Notes under the pieces: generated by a model
The model's input: only the letters and a program-made list of their open reading frames with translations
Databases searched by the model: none
What the model was told of the DNA's origin: nothing
DNA from: Ruegeria profundi
GTDB lineage: Bacteria; Pseudomonadota; Alphaproteobacteria; Rhodobacterales; Rhodobacteraceae
NCBI RefSeq assembly: GCF_001507545.1
Contig: NZ_LQBP01000001.1
Location: 310,001-374,000, forward strand
Length of the DNA: 64,000 bases
Reading direction: 5' to 3'
Program-made: the position numbers and the translations under genes
Shown: positions 34,991-43,948 of the stretch, in pieces
How the letters are laid out: every line of letters begins with the position of its first letter
Numbering within the stretch: position 1 is the first letter of the stretch

Positions 34991-36346
34991 ATGACAAAGT
35001 TTAACGAACTGAACCTGAACCCCAAGGTCCTCAAAGCCATTGAGGAAGCTGGATACGAAACCCCCACCCCGATTCAGGAAGGCGCGATACCGCCTGCTTT
35101 GGAGGGGCGCGATGTGCTGGGTATCGCCCAGACCGGGACCGGCAAAACTGCCAGTTTCACTCTGCCAATGATCACCTTGCTAGCGCGCGGTCGTGCGCGA
35201 GCGCGGATGCCGCGGTCGCTGGTGCTGTGCCCGACTCGCGAGTTGGCCGCACAGGTGGCCGAGAATTTCGATACATATTCAAAACATCTTAAACTGACCA
35301 AGGCGCTGCTGATTGGAGGTGTCAGCTTTAAGGAACAAGAAGCCCTGATCGACCGCGGCGTTGACGTCCTGATCGCCACACCGGGCCGCCTGCTGGACCA
35401 TTTTGAACGCGGTAAGCTGTTGCTGACCGGCGTTCAAATCATGGTGGTGGACGAGGCCGACAGGATGCTGGATATGGGGTTTATCCCTGATATCGAACGC
35501 ATCTTCTCGCTGACACCGTTCACCCGCCAGACCCTGTTCTTCTCGGCCACCATGGCCTCAGAGATTGAGCGGATCACTGACACTTTCCTGTCCGCCCCCG
35601 CCCGGATCGAGGTTGCGCGTCAGGCCACGGCCTCGGAAACGATTGAGCAAGGCGTGGTGATGTTCAAGGGCGGACGACGCGACCGCGAGGCCAGCGCGAA
35701 GCGTAAGGTTTTGCGTGCTCTGATCGACGCCGAAGGCGACAAGTGCACAAATGCGATCATCTTTTGCAATCGCAAGACTGATGTGGATATCTGCGCGAAA
35801 TCGCTGAAGAAATATGGCTATGACGCCGCCGCGATTCATGGTGACCTGGATCAGTCGCAGCGAACAAAGACACTGGACGGGTTCCGTGACGGGTCGCTAC
35901 GCCTATTGGTGGCATCAGACGTCGCCGCGCGGGGGCTGGACGTTCCTTCGGTAAGCCACGTGTTCAACTTCGACGTTCCCAGCCATGCCGAGGATTACGT
36001 CCACCGTATCGGCCGAACCGGTCGTGCCGGACGCGATGGCAAAGCGATCACGATCTGCACAGGCCGCGATGAAAAGGCCTTGGATGCAATTGAAAAGCTG
36101 ATCCAAAAGGACATCCCGCGGCTCGACAATCCAGTCAAGGACGAACCGAAACCGGCCGAGAAGCCCGAGAGAAAAAGCAAGCCTTCAGACGGGAAAAAGA
36201 GCGACAGCAAGAAGACCGACCGCAAGAAGGACAAAGAGCCCAGAGGACGTAGCCGACGTGACGACAATGGCTCGACCGTCGTGGGCATGGGCGATCATCT
36301 GCCGAATTTCATCGCCCTCAGCTTTGATGAGCGCCGAACGGGCTAG
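34991..36346 (+). CDS. DEAD-box RNA helicase (RhlE-like)
   Basis: ATP-dependent RNA helicase of 451 residues, probably for RNA decay or ribosome assembly. All motifs are present: Q motif TPTPIQEGAIPPAL, AQTGTGKT, VDEADRMLD, FSATM, ARGLDVPSVSHVFNFD and HRIGRTGRAG. A lysine/serine/arginine-rich tail (about 380-435) is typical of RhlE-type RNA anchors. The ATG at 34991 starts with the Q-motif region; the frame is open to 34862. Its TAG shares the tetranucleotide CTAG with the stop of the convergent DMT gene. Confidence 0.94.
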   Translation: MTKFNELNLNPKVLKAIEEAGYETPTPIQEGAIPPALEGRDVLGIAQTGTGKTASFTLPMITLLARGRARARMPRSLVLCPTRELAAQVAENFDTYSKHLKLTKALLIGGVSFKEQEALIDRGVDVLIATPGRLLDHFERGKLLLTGVQIMVVDEADRMLDMGFIPDIERIFSLTPFTRQTLFFSATMASEIERITDTFLSAPARIEVARQATASETIEQGVVMFKGGRRDREASAKRKVLRALIDAEGDKCTNAIIFCNRKTDVDICAKSLKKYGYDAAAIHGDLDQSQRTKTLDGFRDGSLRLLVASDVAARGLDVPSVSHVFNFDVPSHAEDYVHRIGRTGRAGRDGKAITICTGRDEKALDAIEKLIQKDIPRLDNPVKDEPKPAEKPERKSKPSDGKKSDSKKTDRKKDKEPRGRSRRDDNGSTVVGMGDHLPNFIALSFDERRTG

Positions 36347-37245
36347 ATCGCCAGCACCAGCGCCAGAATCGACACACCAAGCAACGTCATCCCGGCGATC
36401 TCGCGCCGGGTGATCTTCTCATGAAAAAACAGGATCGAGGCAAGCAAGCTGAAAATAAGCTCGACCTGCCCTAGTGCCTTGACGTAGGCCGCGTTTTGCA
36501 GCGTGAAGGCAAAGAACCAGCAGAACGATCCGCACAGGCTGGTCAGGCCAACAAACACACCTGTACTCCGTGTCTGCCACACAGCGACAAGTTCGGCCCG
36601 GTCGCGCCACAAAAGCCAAAGCCCCATGCTGATAAACTGGAACGTGACGACGAACGCCAAGGTGATCAAGGCACGGAACCAAGCATCGATGTCCCCCAAC
36701 TCCAGCGATGCGCCGCGATAGCCGACCGAAGAAAATGCAAACAGTACACCTGATCCCAACCCCAAGCGGGATGCGCGGTTGGATAGGTGTTTCCACCAGG
36801 CCCCACCGCCTTCGGGGCTTTTCGACAACAGCAACACTGCGGCGAGCCCCAGTATGATCGCCAAAAGCGCCCCGTTCGAGATTTGATCGCCCAGCACCAA
36901 AAATCCAACGATAGCGGTTTGAATCACTTCGGTTTTCTTAAAGGTAATTCCCACGGCAAAGTTACGCTGCTTAAACAGGGCAACGACGCAGATCGTCGCC
37001 AGGATTTGAGCGGAGCCACCAACCATTGCGTACAGCCAGAACCAAGCGGTCAATGGCGGTGGGCTATACCCGGTTACAAGCACCGCGATGGTCAGCGCCA
37101 TAACCGCAAGCGGTAAAGAATACGCAAATCTGGCGAATGTCGCCCCGGCTGCCGTCAGCCTCACGGTGCTCAGCGATTTCTGAAGCATGAACCGCACCGT
37201 TTGGAACGAGGCGGCAGCGATGGTGACGGGAACCCATAAACTCAT
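36343..37245 (-). CDS. DMT-superfamily (EamA-type) transporter
   Basis: Inner-membrane exporter or importer of small metabolites, 300 residues with about ten hydrophobic helices arranged as two EamA repeats (the second starts near GSGVLFAFSSVGYRG). The conserved end KITRREIAGMTLLGVSILALV is characteristic. The substrate cannot be predicted. It lies 21 bases after the desaturase gene and probably shares its transcript. Confidence 0.86.
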   Translation of the reverse strand: MSLWVPVTIAAASFQTVRFMLQKSLSTVRLTAAGATFARFAYSLPLAVMALTIAVLVTGYSPPPLTAWFWLYAMVGGSAQILATICVVALFKQRNFAVGITFKKTEVIQTAIVGFLVLGDQISNGALLAIILGLAAVLLLSKSPEGGGAWWKHLSNRASRLGLGSGVLFAFSSVGYRGASLELGDIDAWFRALITLAFVVTFQFISMGLWLLWRDRAELVAVWQTRSTGVFVGLTSLCGSFCWFFAFTLQNAAYVKALGQVELIFSLLASILFFHEKITRREIAGMTLLGVSILALVLAI

Positions 37246-37266
37246 AGGGCCCCTTGTGTCGCTAAA

Positions 37267-38151
37267 TCACTCCTTTGACCAGAGCGGATGCGCCACCGGG
37301 TCCTTCGCCCGCCAAAGGTATGTCCGGATAATCTCGGAATACGACCGATAGACATAGGCGTGGTTACTGCTCAGATACCGATCTTTATCTGCGCGGTACA
37401 ACGCAGGAAGCCGATACCATGGCGCACGCGGATTCATGTGATGAACGACGTGCAGGTTATTGTTCAAGAACAGAAAAGCCAGAAGTCCGCGATCTTCTAT
37501 AATCACCGTACGGGCGCTTGTATCCTCATGCGCGCGGTGTTCCAGAAAGGTACGAATCTTCACAAGGCCAAGGCCAAAATAGGCTGAGAGCAGATAGGCC
37601 CAAATCGGCATCAATGTCTGCGAGACAACCCAGAGAACCGCCGCGACCCCAAGCAGGTGGATTGCCCAGGCCCGCAGGATTTCATTGTCTCCGCGCAGTG
37701 CTCCGTGCACTTCATCCCGCATGAACATGACCTGTCCGATCGCTGGGCCTAGCACAATACGACCCAACAGCGTGTTGTTCACGCTTAGCATCCGCTTTTG
37801 CCAGGGTTGCAATGACGTCCAGACTTTGGGGTCCAGATAATTCGACTCTGGGTCATCATAGGGGTCGGTCAAGGTTTCGTCGCGATGATGCGCCAAATGT
37901 AAATCGCGGAATCTTTGGTATGGGATGAAAAGGGTTAGCGGCAGCGCCATCAGCGCCTCGTTCAACCACCTGCTGCGGAACGGGTGGCCGTGCAGTGCCT
38001 CATGCGTCAGCGAAGAGTGCAGCGCTGCGACCAGCGCCATCGCTGGGATCGCCGCCCATACTGGCAGAAGGAAGATCACAGCCAACCAAGCGCCATAGCA
38101 TGCAACGATCAGGCCAAGGGTGCGCCATTCAGGCGATGCGGGCCTAGACAT
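37267..38151 (-). CDS. Membrane fatty-acid desaturase
   Basis: A 294-residue di-iron membrane enzyme. All three histidine boxes are present: HEALHGH (50-56), HLAHH (85-89) and HVVHH near 235. Four to six hydrophobic helices surround them. The substrate (acyl lipid or another alkyl chain such as a carotenoid) is not decided by the boxes. The start is inside the end of the DUF2061 gene (8-base overlap). The divergent XRE gene may regulate it. Confidence 0.88.
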   Translation of the reverse strand: MSRPASPEWRTLGLIVACYGAWLAVIFLLPVWAAIPAMALVAALHSSLTHEALHGHPFRSRWLNEALMALPLTLFIPYQRFRDLHLAHHRDETLTDPYDDPESNYLDPKVWTSLQPWQKRMLSVNNTLLGRIVLGPAIGQVMFMRDEVHGALRGDNEILRAWAIHLLGVAAVLWVVSQTLMPIWAYLLSAYFGLGLVKIRTFLEHRAHEDTSARTVIIEDRGLLAFLFLNNNLHVVHHMNPRAPWYRLPALYRADKDRYLSSNHAYVYRSYSEIIRTYLWRAKDPVAHPLWSKE

Positions 38152-38347
38152 TGCGGCCCCACGCTATACCGGCCCAGACACGCTCATAAATAACATAGAG
38201 CGTCAGACCAATTGCAGTATTCACAATCGCCAGCGTTCCCCCGACCGCTGCCGAGCCGGTGGCGACAAGCCCAACCAGCGTCATCACGGCCAATCCCATC
38301 GCATTCCACAGGACAGCTTTCACGACAGATCTTCGTCGCGTTTCCAT
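38144..38347 (-). CDS. DUF2061 small membrane protein
   Basis: A 67-residue protein with two hydrophobic helices. METRRRSVVKAVLWNAMG and TLAIVNTAIGLTLYVIYERVW are the DUF2061 signature. The family function is unknown. The ATG at 38347 is preceded by GGGTGACGG; an ATG four codons earlier (38359) is possible. First gene of the desaturase operon. Confidence 0.85.
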   Translation of the reverse strand: METRRRSVVKAVLWNAMGLAVMTLVGLVATGSAAVGGTLAIVNTAIGLTLYVIYERVWAGIAWGRNV

Positions 38348-38454
38348 TCCGTCACCCATATTGTTGTTATGTCTTCAAAATAACGGGGCACCGCATACGT
38401 TGAAAATTCTGAATATGATTAACAAAATTCATCAATTGTGATATTTTAAATCAT

Positions 38455-39321
38455 ATGCAGAATAAAATCGACAAACGACACCGTGCGGCACAGTTCCGAC
38501 AGCGCCTCGCCCGCGCAATGGAAGAGCGCCAAGTGAGCCAAAGCGCCATTGCCCGTCAAATCGGCGTGGATCGTTCGACCGTCTCACAATTATTGACGGA
38601 TGAGGGCGCACGACTTCCGAACGCCCATGTGGTTGGAAGCTGCGCCTCGGCCCTAGGGGTTTCTGCGGACTGGCTTCTGAGCTTGTCTGACCGACCGGAA
38701 AGCGCAGCCGAGCTTTTGGCCAGTTCGCTTACAATGACCGAGGCCCCTCGGGCGCTGGTGGACGAACGTATTTTCCAATGGCACCAAGAGGCGGCGGGCT
38801 ACAAAATTCGTTATGTACCAGCAACTTTGCCGGACATGTTAAAGACGCGCGCCGTGTTAGAGTGGGAATACGCACCACATTTGGGCCGAACCGCCAATCA
38901 AGCGATCGGAGCTTCAGCCGATCGTCTGACATGGATGCGCAGTGCTCAGTCGGATTATGAAATCGCGATGCCTCTCTATGAAATCGACAGCTTTGTAAAT
39001 GCCACCGGGTATTACGAAGGGTTGTGCCCCAAAATACGGCGGGACCAGATTGACCATCTGCTTGATATCTGTGAACAGCTCTATCCGCGGCTACGAATTT
39101 ATCTGTTTGATGCGAAACGGCTTTACTCTGCCCCGGTTACGATTTTTGGTCCGCTTCTATGCGTATTTTATGCTGGCAGCCACTATATGGCTTTCCGTGA
39201 TCGCAACCGGATCGAGACTTTTACCCGCCATTTCGACCGCTTAGTGCGCGAAGCTGATCTGACTGCGCGCGACTTCCCAGAGCACCTGAGGCGTCTCCGT
39301 TCTGCAATTTCTGACCCTTAA
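38455..39321 (+). CDS. XRE-family HTH regulator with a large C-terminal domain
   Basis: A 288-residue protein. Residues 12-66 form a Cro/C1-type HTH (RLARAMEERQVSQSAIARQIGVDRSTVSQLL). The remaining ~220 residues are a domain I do not recognise, with a leucine-rich segment LLDICEQLYPRLRIYLFDAKRLYSAPVTIFGP and the end FTRHFDRLVREADL; it may sense a ligand. The start faces the DUF2061/desaturase operon with a 107-base AT-rich gap between, so that operon is the likely target. Base composition of the gap is clearly lower in GC than the neighbours. Confidence 0.86.
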   Translation: MQNKIDKRHRAAQFRQRLARAMEERQVSQSAIARQIGVDRSTVSQLLTDEGARLPNAHVVGSCASALGVSADWLLSLSDRPESAAELLASSLTMTEAPRALVDERIFQWHQEAAGYKIRYVPATLPDMLKTRAVLEWEYAPHLGRTANQAIGASADRLTWMRSAQSDYEIAMPLYEIDSFVNATGYYEGLCPKIRRDQIDHLLDICEQLYPRLRIYLFDAKRLYSAPVTIFGPLLCVFYAGSHYMAFRDRNRIETFTRHFDRLVREADLTARDFPEHLRRLRSAISDP

Positions 39322-39403
39322 AGATGCGTCAACGCGAAACCTATGCTATCGTCCATCGGCGCGAATCTTCGGGTAATCCGATCACAGACGGAGGACGACA
39401 GGA

Positions 39404-39586
39404 ATGGACGCACTACAAACCGCACAATACGCACGGGCCCTATATACTGCTCATGGTGACCAGGCCGAGGCGGAAGCCGCGCAGAAAATGCGCGAATGCG
39501 AAGCCGCCGGAAATGTCCAGGAAGCAAAGGACTGGCAGGCTGTCCGCCAGACCATTCGCCAGTTTCGCGGTCCCAACCAGGGCTGA
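39404..39586 (+). CDS. Small conserved helical protein
   Basis: A 60-residue soluble protein with no named domain. It reads as two helices (ALQTAQYARALYTAHGDQAEAEAAQKMREC and a second alanine/glutamine-rich part), ending FRGPNQG. Similar short proteins occur in many Rhodobacteraceae, by recollection. A strong ribosome site (GGAGGACGACAGG) supports translation. It faces the SDR of the carnitine cluster, with six bases between the stops. Function unknown. Confidence 0.72.
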   Translation: MDALQTAQYARALYTAHGDQAEAEAAQKMRECEAAGNVQEAKDWQAVRQTIRQFRGPNQG

Positions 39587-39592
39587 CCCCAC

Positions 39593-40351
39593 CTAGATTT
39601 TCGGGTCGGGGTTTACAGTATGGCCATCCACTGCGATGACCTGACCCGATATCAGCCGCGCCGAATCTGAGGCGAGGAAAACAGCCATATTGGCAATGTC
39701 GCGGCCCTCGACAAATCTGCCCATAGACGTGCCCGCGGCATACCCTGCATACACCTGGTCGCGGGTCATGCCCTTGGCAGCAGCCTCACGTTGCAGAACA
39801 CCTTCCATCCGCGGCCCTTCCACCGCGCCGGGACAGATCGCGTTGGCGCGGATGCCGTGCGGGCCAAGTTCCATTGCCAAGGTCTTCATCAACCCGATCA
39901 CGGCCCATTTCGCCGCAGCATAGGGCGAGCGATATGGATAGCCGTACTGACCAGCAGTTGAGGACGTAAGGATAACGCTGCCCGTTTGTGCCGCCTTCAT
40001 CAAAGGCGCGGCGTGTTTTGCCGCCAGAAATGCGCCGTCCAGATTGACCGAGATGCAGGATCGCCAATCGCTCAGGTCAACATCCTCGACGGCAGCGGTT
40101 GGTCCGGCAATTCCGGCATTAGCGCACAAAGCATCCAATCCGCCCTTGGTAGCCATGGACTGAAACACGGCACTCATATCGGCTTCGTTCGACGCATCAG
40201 CTTTACGCGCCGTCCAGTGTTCGGGCACGGATTGCAGCGCGGTGGCATCTATATCGGTGATCCAGACATCGTATCCTGCCGCATCGAACGCCTCGGCCAT
40301 GGCGCGACCCACGCCCGAAGCGCCGGCCGTGATCAGCACGCGCCGTGTCAT
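39593..40351 (-). CDS. SDR oxidoreductase of the carnitine cluster
   Basis: A 252-residue classical SDR: cofactor motif TAGASGVG (8-15), NAGIAG, catalytic Ser in TSSTAGQYG, Tyr-Lys in YAAAKWAV, and the DGHTVNPDP end. It overlaps the carnitine dehydrogenase gene by four bases, so it works in that pathway, possibly on acetoacetate/3-hydroxybutyrate released by the BKACE step or on the D-enantiomer of carnitine. Both are inferences. It is the last gene of the operon. Confidence 0.86.
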   Translation of the reverse strand: MTRRVLITAGASGVGRAMAEAFDAAGYDVWITDIDATALQSVPEHWTARKADASNEADMSAVFQSMATKGGLDALCANAGIAGPTAAVEDVDLSDWRSCISVNLDGAFLAAKHAAPLMKAAQTGSVILTSSTAGQYGYPYRSPYAAAKWAVIGLMKTLAMELGPHGIRANAICPGAVEGPRMEGVLQREAAAKGMTRDQVYAGYAAGTSMGRFVEGRDIANMAVFLASDSARLISGQVIAVDGHTVNPDPKI

Positions 40352-41814
40352 GCCGGTTTACGGATCGCGGCCCCCGCTCCCTCGGGGTACGGCAACCCGG
40401 CCTGCGCCTCAGCAATCTGTGCCATTGCGGCTTCGATCTCGGGCGAAGGCGCACTGGGGCGACGCGTTTCAAGGCTCACATGCAGCAAAAAGCTTTCGCC
40501 CGTTGCCAACAGCTTTTCACCCTCATACATGCTGTGGAACACGTGCAGCTTTTTACCCTGCCCCAGCAACATCTGGGTGCGTATTTGAATTCTGGCCCCT
40601 GCGTGCACTTCGTCGATGTACCGGATGTGGTTTTCGGCCGTAAAGTAACTGCCGCCCGATGCGATATAGTCCATGTCGCACCCGATAATCTCCATGAAAC
40701 GGTCCGTCGCGGCGGCGAACGCCTCAAGATACTTCGCCTCGTTCATATGACCATTGTAGTCGGTCCAATCCAACGGCACCGCGCGGGACAGGGTCAGAAT
40801 CGGCTGGGTCAAGTCGGCTTGTTCAAGCGTCGGTAAAGCACCGGGTTTGAGCAGCGCGTCGTGTTGGTTCAACACCGCCCCCGCACCGTAGTTTTGCGCC
40901 TTCAGCGCGCGCATCATGCTGACAAGGTTGTTGTCGCGAATACGCTCCAACTCACGGATCGAGTGCATGCCTGATTGCGCATCGGACTGTTCGGCAATCA
41001 AGTCGACCAATTCATCGGTGAATTCGGGCACATCCATCAGCTTAGTCCAGGGCCATTTTAAAGCTGGTCCGAACTGCGCCATGAAATGCCGCATCCCGGC
41101 CTCGCCCCCGGCCACGCGATAGGTTTCGAACAGGCCCATTTGCGCCCAGCGAATGCCAAAGCCCATGCGGATCGCCTCGTCCACCTCTTCAGTCGTGGCG
41201 ATACCGTCCTTGACCAGCCACAACGCTTCTCGCCAGACCGCCTCAAGGAACCGGTCCGCGATATGCGCGTCGATCTCTTTCTTGATGTGCAGCGGGAAGA
41301 ACCCCACCGATTTCAGCAAATCCTGCGCGCGGGCCACCATCTCGGACGGGTTCTTTTCCGTCGGAACCAATTCGATAAGCGGCAGCAGGTAGACCGGGTT
41401 GAACGGGTGCGTCACGACGATCTGCTCGGGACGCAGCGCGCCTTCCTGAAGCTCCGACGGTTTGAACCCGCTTGTCGAGGAGCCGATGATCGCACCAGGG
41501 TCACATTCCTCCTGCAAGCTCTTGTAAACTCTCAGCTTCAGATCAAGCCGCTCTGGTACACTTTCCTGTATCCAAGTGGCCCCCTTTACGGCCTCAGCCA
41601 TTTCATCATGGAAGGTCAGTGTGCCCTCGGAGGGCAGCGGTACGTCGCTTAAACCCGGCAGAGACCGCCGCGCATTCTCAAGAACCTCACCGATTTTACG
41701 CTCGGCCTCGGGGTCCGGATCAAAGACCCGCACGTTCCAACCATTGAGCAGAAACCGTGCGGCCCATCCGCCGCCAATTACGCCGCCACCGATGATTGCT
41801 GCTGTTTTTGTCAT
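40348..41814 (-). CDS. lcdH: L-carnitine dehydrogenase fused to a thioesterase
   Basis: A 488-residue fusion. Residues 1-320 are a 3-hydroxyacyl-CoA dehydrogenase-type oxidoreductase: NAD site GGGVIGGGWA (9-18), STSG (113-116) and HPFNP (136-140). Residues 335-480 are a hot-dog thioesterase with DYNGHMN (352-358). Such fusions oxidise L-carnitine to 3-dehydrocarnitine and hydrolyse betainyl-CoA to betaine, whereas pseudomonads keep the two activities as separate CdhA and CdhB proteins. The BKACE gene directly upstream supplies the middle step, which supports this reading. Confidence 0.9.
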   Translation of the reverse strand: MTKTAAIIGGGVIGGGWAARFLLNGWNVRVFDPDPEAERKIGEVLENARRSLPGLSDVPLPSEGTLTFHDEMAEAVKGATWIQESVPERLDLKLRVYKSLQEECDPGAIIGSSTSGFKPSELQEGALRPEQIVVTHPFNPVYLLPLIELVPTEKNPSEMVARAQDLLKSVGFFPLHIKKEIDAHIADRFLEAVWREALWLVKDGIATTEEVDEAIRMGFGIRWAQMGLFETYRVAGGEAGMRHFMAQFGPALKWPWTKLMDVPEFTDELVDLIAEQSDAQSGMHSIRELERIRDNNLVSMMRALKAQNYGAGAVLNQHDALLKPGALPTLEQADLTQPILTLSRAVPLDWTDYNGHMNEAKYLEAFAAATDRFMEIIGCDMDYIASGGSYFTAENHIRYIDEVHAGARIQIRTQMLLGQGKKLHVFHSMYEGEKLLATGESFLLHVSLETRRPSAPSPEIEAAMAQIAEAQAGLPYPEGAGAAIRKPA

Positions 41815-41853
41815 GTCTTCATTCCATTCCTTGGACGAGATTCAGCCTGCTAT

Positions 41854-42765
41854 CTAAACTGGCGCCCGCTTGGTCAGCCCCAGCTTCTCACGCACGTCCT
41901 GCGGCCCGGTCACGCGCGCGCCCATATTCTCAATGATGGTTCCGGCGCGTTCGACCAGCTGCCAGTTTTCGGCCAGCACGCCCTTGTCGAGCCACAGGTT
42001 ATCTTCGAGGCCAACGCGGACGTTGCCCCCTGCCAGAACCGCCGCCGCGACATAGGCCATCTGGTTGCGGCCCAGAGAAAACGCGCTGAACGTCCACTCA
42101 TCCGGCACGTTGTTGACCATTGCCATAAAGGTGTTCAGGTCGTCCGGCGCGCCCCACGGCACTCCCATGCACAGCTGCACCAGCGCCGGGCTGTCCAGCA
42201 CGCCATCTTTTACCAGTTGCTTTGCATACCACAGATGACCGGTGTCAAAGGCCTCGATCTCGGGTTTTACGCCCAGATGAGTCATCATACGCCCCATCGC
42301 CTGTAACATGCCCGGCGTGTTCGTCATGACGTAGTCGGCCTCGGCGAAGTTCATGGTACCGCAGTCCAGCGTGCAGATCTCGGGCAGGCATTGCGCCACA
42401 TGCTCAACCCGAGCCGCCGCACCGATCATATCCGTCCCGTCTTCGCGCAAGGGCAAGGGCTGCTCGGTCGGGCCAAACACCATGTCCCCGCCCATCCCTG
42501 CGGTCAGGTTCAGAATGACGTCGACCTCGGCCTCACGAATCCGTTCCGTGACTTCGCGGTACAAGTCCAACCGCCGGCTGGGCGCGCCGGTCTCGGGGTC
42601 GCGCACGTGGCAATGGACCACCGCCGCCCCGGCCTTTGCCGCGGCGATCGCGCTTTCGGCGATTTGCTTCGGTGAACGTGGTACATGCGGGCTGCGATCC
42701 TGCGTTCCGCCTGAGCCTGTCACGGCGCAAGTGATGAAGACGTCGCGGTTCATTTCCAGAGGCAT
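41854..42765 (-). CDS. cdhC: BKACE-family 3-dehydrocarnitine cleavage enzyme
   Basis: A 303-residue zinc enzyme of the beta-keto acid cleavage (BKACE, formerly DUF849) family. It joins a beta-keto acid and acetyl-CoA to give acetoacetate and a new acyl-CoA; for dehydrocarnitine the product is betainyl-CoA. Zinc ligands are seen in VVHCHVRDPETG (His51, His53), and the substrate region includes LNLTAGMGGDM and LDCGTMNF. Specificity is inferred from its place with lcdH. GGGGAGA precedes the ATG. First gene of the operon. Confidence 0.88.
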   Translation of the reverse strand: MPLEMNRDVFITCAVTGSGGTQDRSPHVPRSPKQIAESAIAAAKAGAAVVHCHVRDPETGAPSRRLDLYREVTERIREAEVDVILNLTAGMGGDMVFGPTEQPLPLREDGTDMIGAAARVEHVAQCLPEICTLDCGTMNFAEADYVMTNTPGMLQAMGRMMTHLGVKPEIEAFDTGHLWYAKQLVKDGVLDSPALVQLCMGVPWGAPDDLNTFMAMVNNVPDEWTFSAFSLGRNQMAYVAAAVLAGGNVRVGLEDNLWLDKGVLAENWQLVERAGTIIENMGARVTGPQDVREKLGLTKRAPV

Positions 42766-42847
42766 CGTGTTCTCCCCAGTTTATACCCGGTTTTGCCCTG
42801 AGTTTTCCCCAGGCTTCTCCCCGGATTCCGATTTGCGTTCGCCCCCG
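42766..42847 (-). repeat. Phased G-run/A-run repeats before the carnitine operon
   Basis: On the minus strand, units of the form Y-GGGG-A-R-AA recur just upstream of the BKACE ATG: CGGGGAGAAG, TGGGGAAAAC, AGGGCAAAAC, GGGTATAAAC and GGGGAGAACA. The G-runs start 12, 12, 10 and 11 bases apart, about one helix turn. A further unit (CGGGGGCGAA) stands two turns upstream. The last unit is also the ribosome site. The array fills most of the 132-base gap to the regulator gene. Confidence 0.5.
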
Positions 42848-42897
42848 ACTTTGACGCAGCCTTAGGAAAACACTTGCCAGAATGCGAATCGAACTTG

Positions 42898-43884
42898 ATG
42901 AAATCCGCGAAAAACATATTGCAGCCCGAACATCGCGCCCTGAAAACGGCGGTGCTGGTGCTGGACGAATGCAACACGCTGAGTTTTGCGTCGGCAGTAG
43001 ACCCGATGCGTGCGGCAAACCGACTGGCAGATCGTCCGGCCTTCGACTGGGATTATGTGACCGCCAAGGCGGAACCGGCCATGCTGACCAGCGCGCTGAG
43101 CGTGCCGGGCATCCCTTTGGCACGGCTGCAAGGTTGCGACCTGATGATCGTTCTGGCCGGGTTCCAATTGGCCCGTCACGCAACGCCCAGCCTGCTGGCT
43201 GGCCTACGCCGAATCGCAAAAACCGGGGCGACGATGGCGGGGATCGACGGTGGCCCTTGGCTGCTGGCCGAAGCGGGGCTTTTGGACGGCCACGCCGCGA
43301 CCACGCATTGGGAAGACCTGGCAAATTTTGCAGCCCGCTTCCCTGAGGTTGACGTACGACCCGACCGGTTCACGGTCTCGGGCAATCGCCTGACCTCGGG
43401 CGGTGCGATCCCGGCGGTTGAGATGATGTTGCACATTATTGCCGCGCGCCACGGCGCGGGTTTTGCCGCACGTGTTTCCGGCCTATTCCTCTATGACGGT
43501 GCGCCCGAACCGACGAAACCGCAAAGCCGCACCGGTGCGCCGCATCGTCATACGGCGCTGACGGCCAAGGCTAACGCACTCATGGAGTCCTCTCTTGATG
43601 AACCCCTCCCGCTGGTCGATATCGCCGAGGCGCTTGGCACCAGTCCCCGCACTTTGCAGCAACAGTTTCGCCTGCGCCTTAATACCACGCCGCAAGACCA
43701 CTATTTGCAACTGCGCCTGGCCGAGGCCCGCCGTCTGGTCACCGACACGGACATGCCTTTGATGGACGTGGCGCTGGCAACGGGCTTTGCTTCACAATCC
43801 AGCTTTGCACGGGCCTTCCGCACAGCCCACGGCCTGTCGGCCCGTGACCTGAGGCAGGAAAGAACGCAAGCACCCCACCACTGA
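42898..43884 (+). CDS. cdhR: GlxA/AraC-type regulator, probable carnitine regulator CdhR
   Basis: A transcription activator of about 328 residues. The first ~190 are a DJ-1/PfpI-like (class I glutaminase-like) ligand domain, starting TAVLVLDECNTLSFASAVDPMRAANR. The C-terminus is a double AraC HTH (VDIAEALGTSPRTLQQQFR ... MDVALATGFASQSSFARAFR). Its divergent position opposite BKACE-lcdH-SDR matches CdhR, the carnitine regulator of pseudomonads. The start is not sure: ATG 42898 has no ribosome site, while a TTG at 42874 has AGGAAA upstream and would add eight residues. Confidence 0.86.
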   Translation: MKSAKNILQPEHRALKTAVLVLDECNTLSFASAVDPMRAANRLADRPAFDWDYVTAKAEPAMLTSALSVPGIPLARLQGCDLMIVLAGFQLARHATPSLLAGLRRIAKTGATMAGIDGGPWLLAEAGLLDGHAATTHWEDLANFAARFPEVDVRPDRFTVSGNRLTSGGAIPAVEMMLHIIAARHGAGFAARVSGLFLYDGAPEPTKPQSRTGAPHRHTALTAKANALMESSLDEPLPLVDIAEALGTSPRTLQQQFRLRLNTTPQDHYLQLRLAEARRLVTDTDMPLMDVALATGFASQSSFARAFRTAHGLSARDLRQERTQAPHH

Positions 43885-43948
43885 TCGGGCTCTGCCCGCC
43901 CAGCCAAATTCAATGAGACGGTCGGGCGGGGCTTGGCGGGTAACGCCG

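Noticed and set aside
38400..38454. Imperfect dyads in the gap before the XRE gene, such as TGATTAAC with TTCATCA
   Set aside because: Arms match only partly and the region is AT-rich, so chance similarity is likely. It is noted only as a probable promoter region.
43895..43930. CCCGCCC/GGGCGGG stem between cdhR and the aldo/keto reductase gene
   Set aside because: A 22-base loop and no T-run; not a convincing intrinsic terminator.
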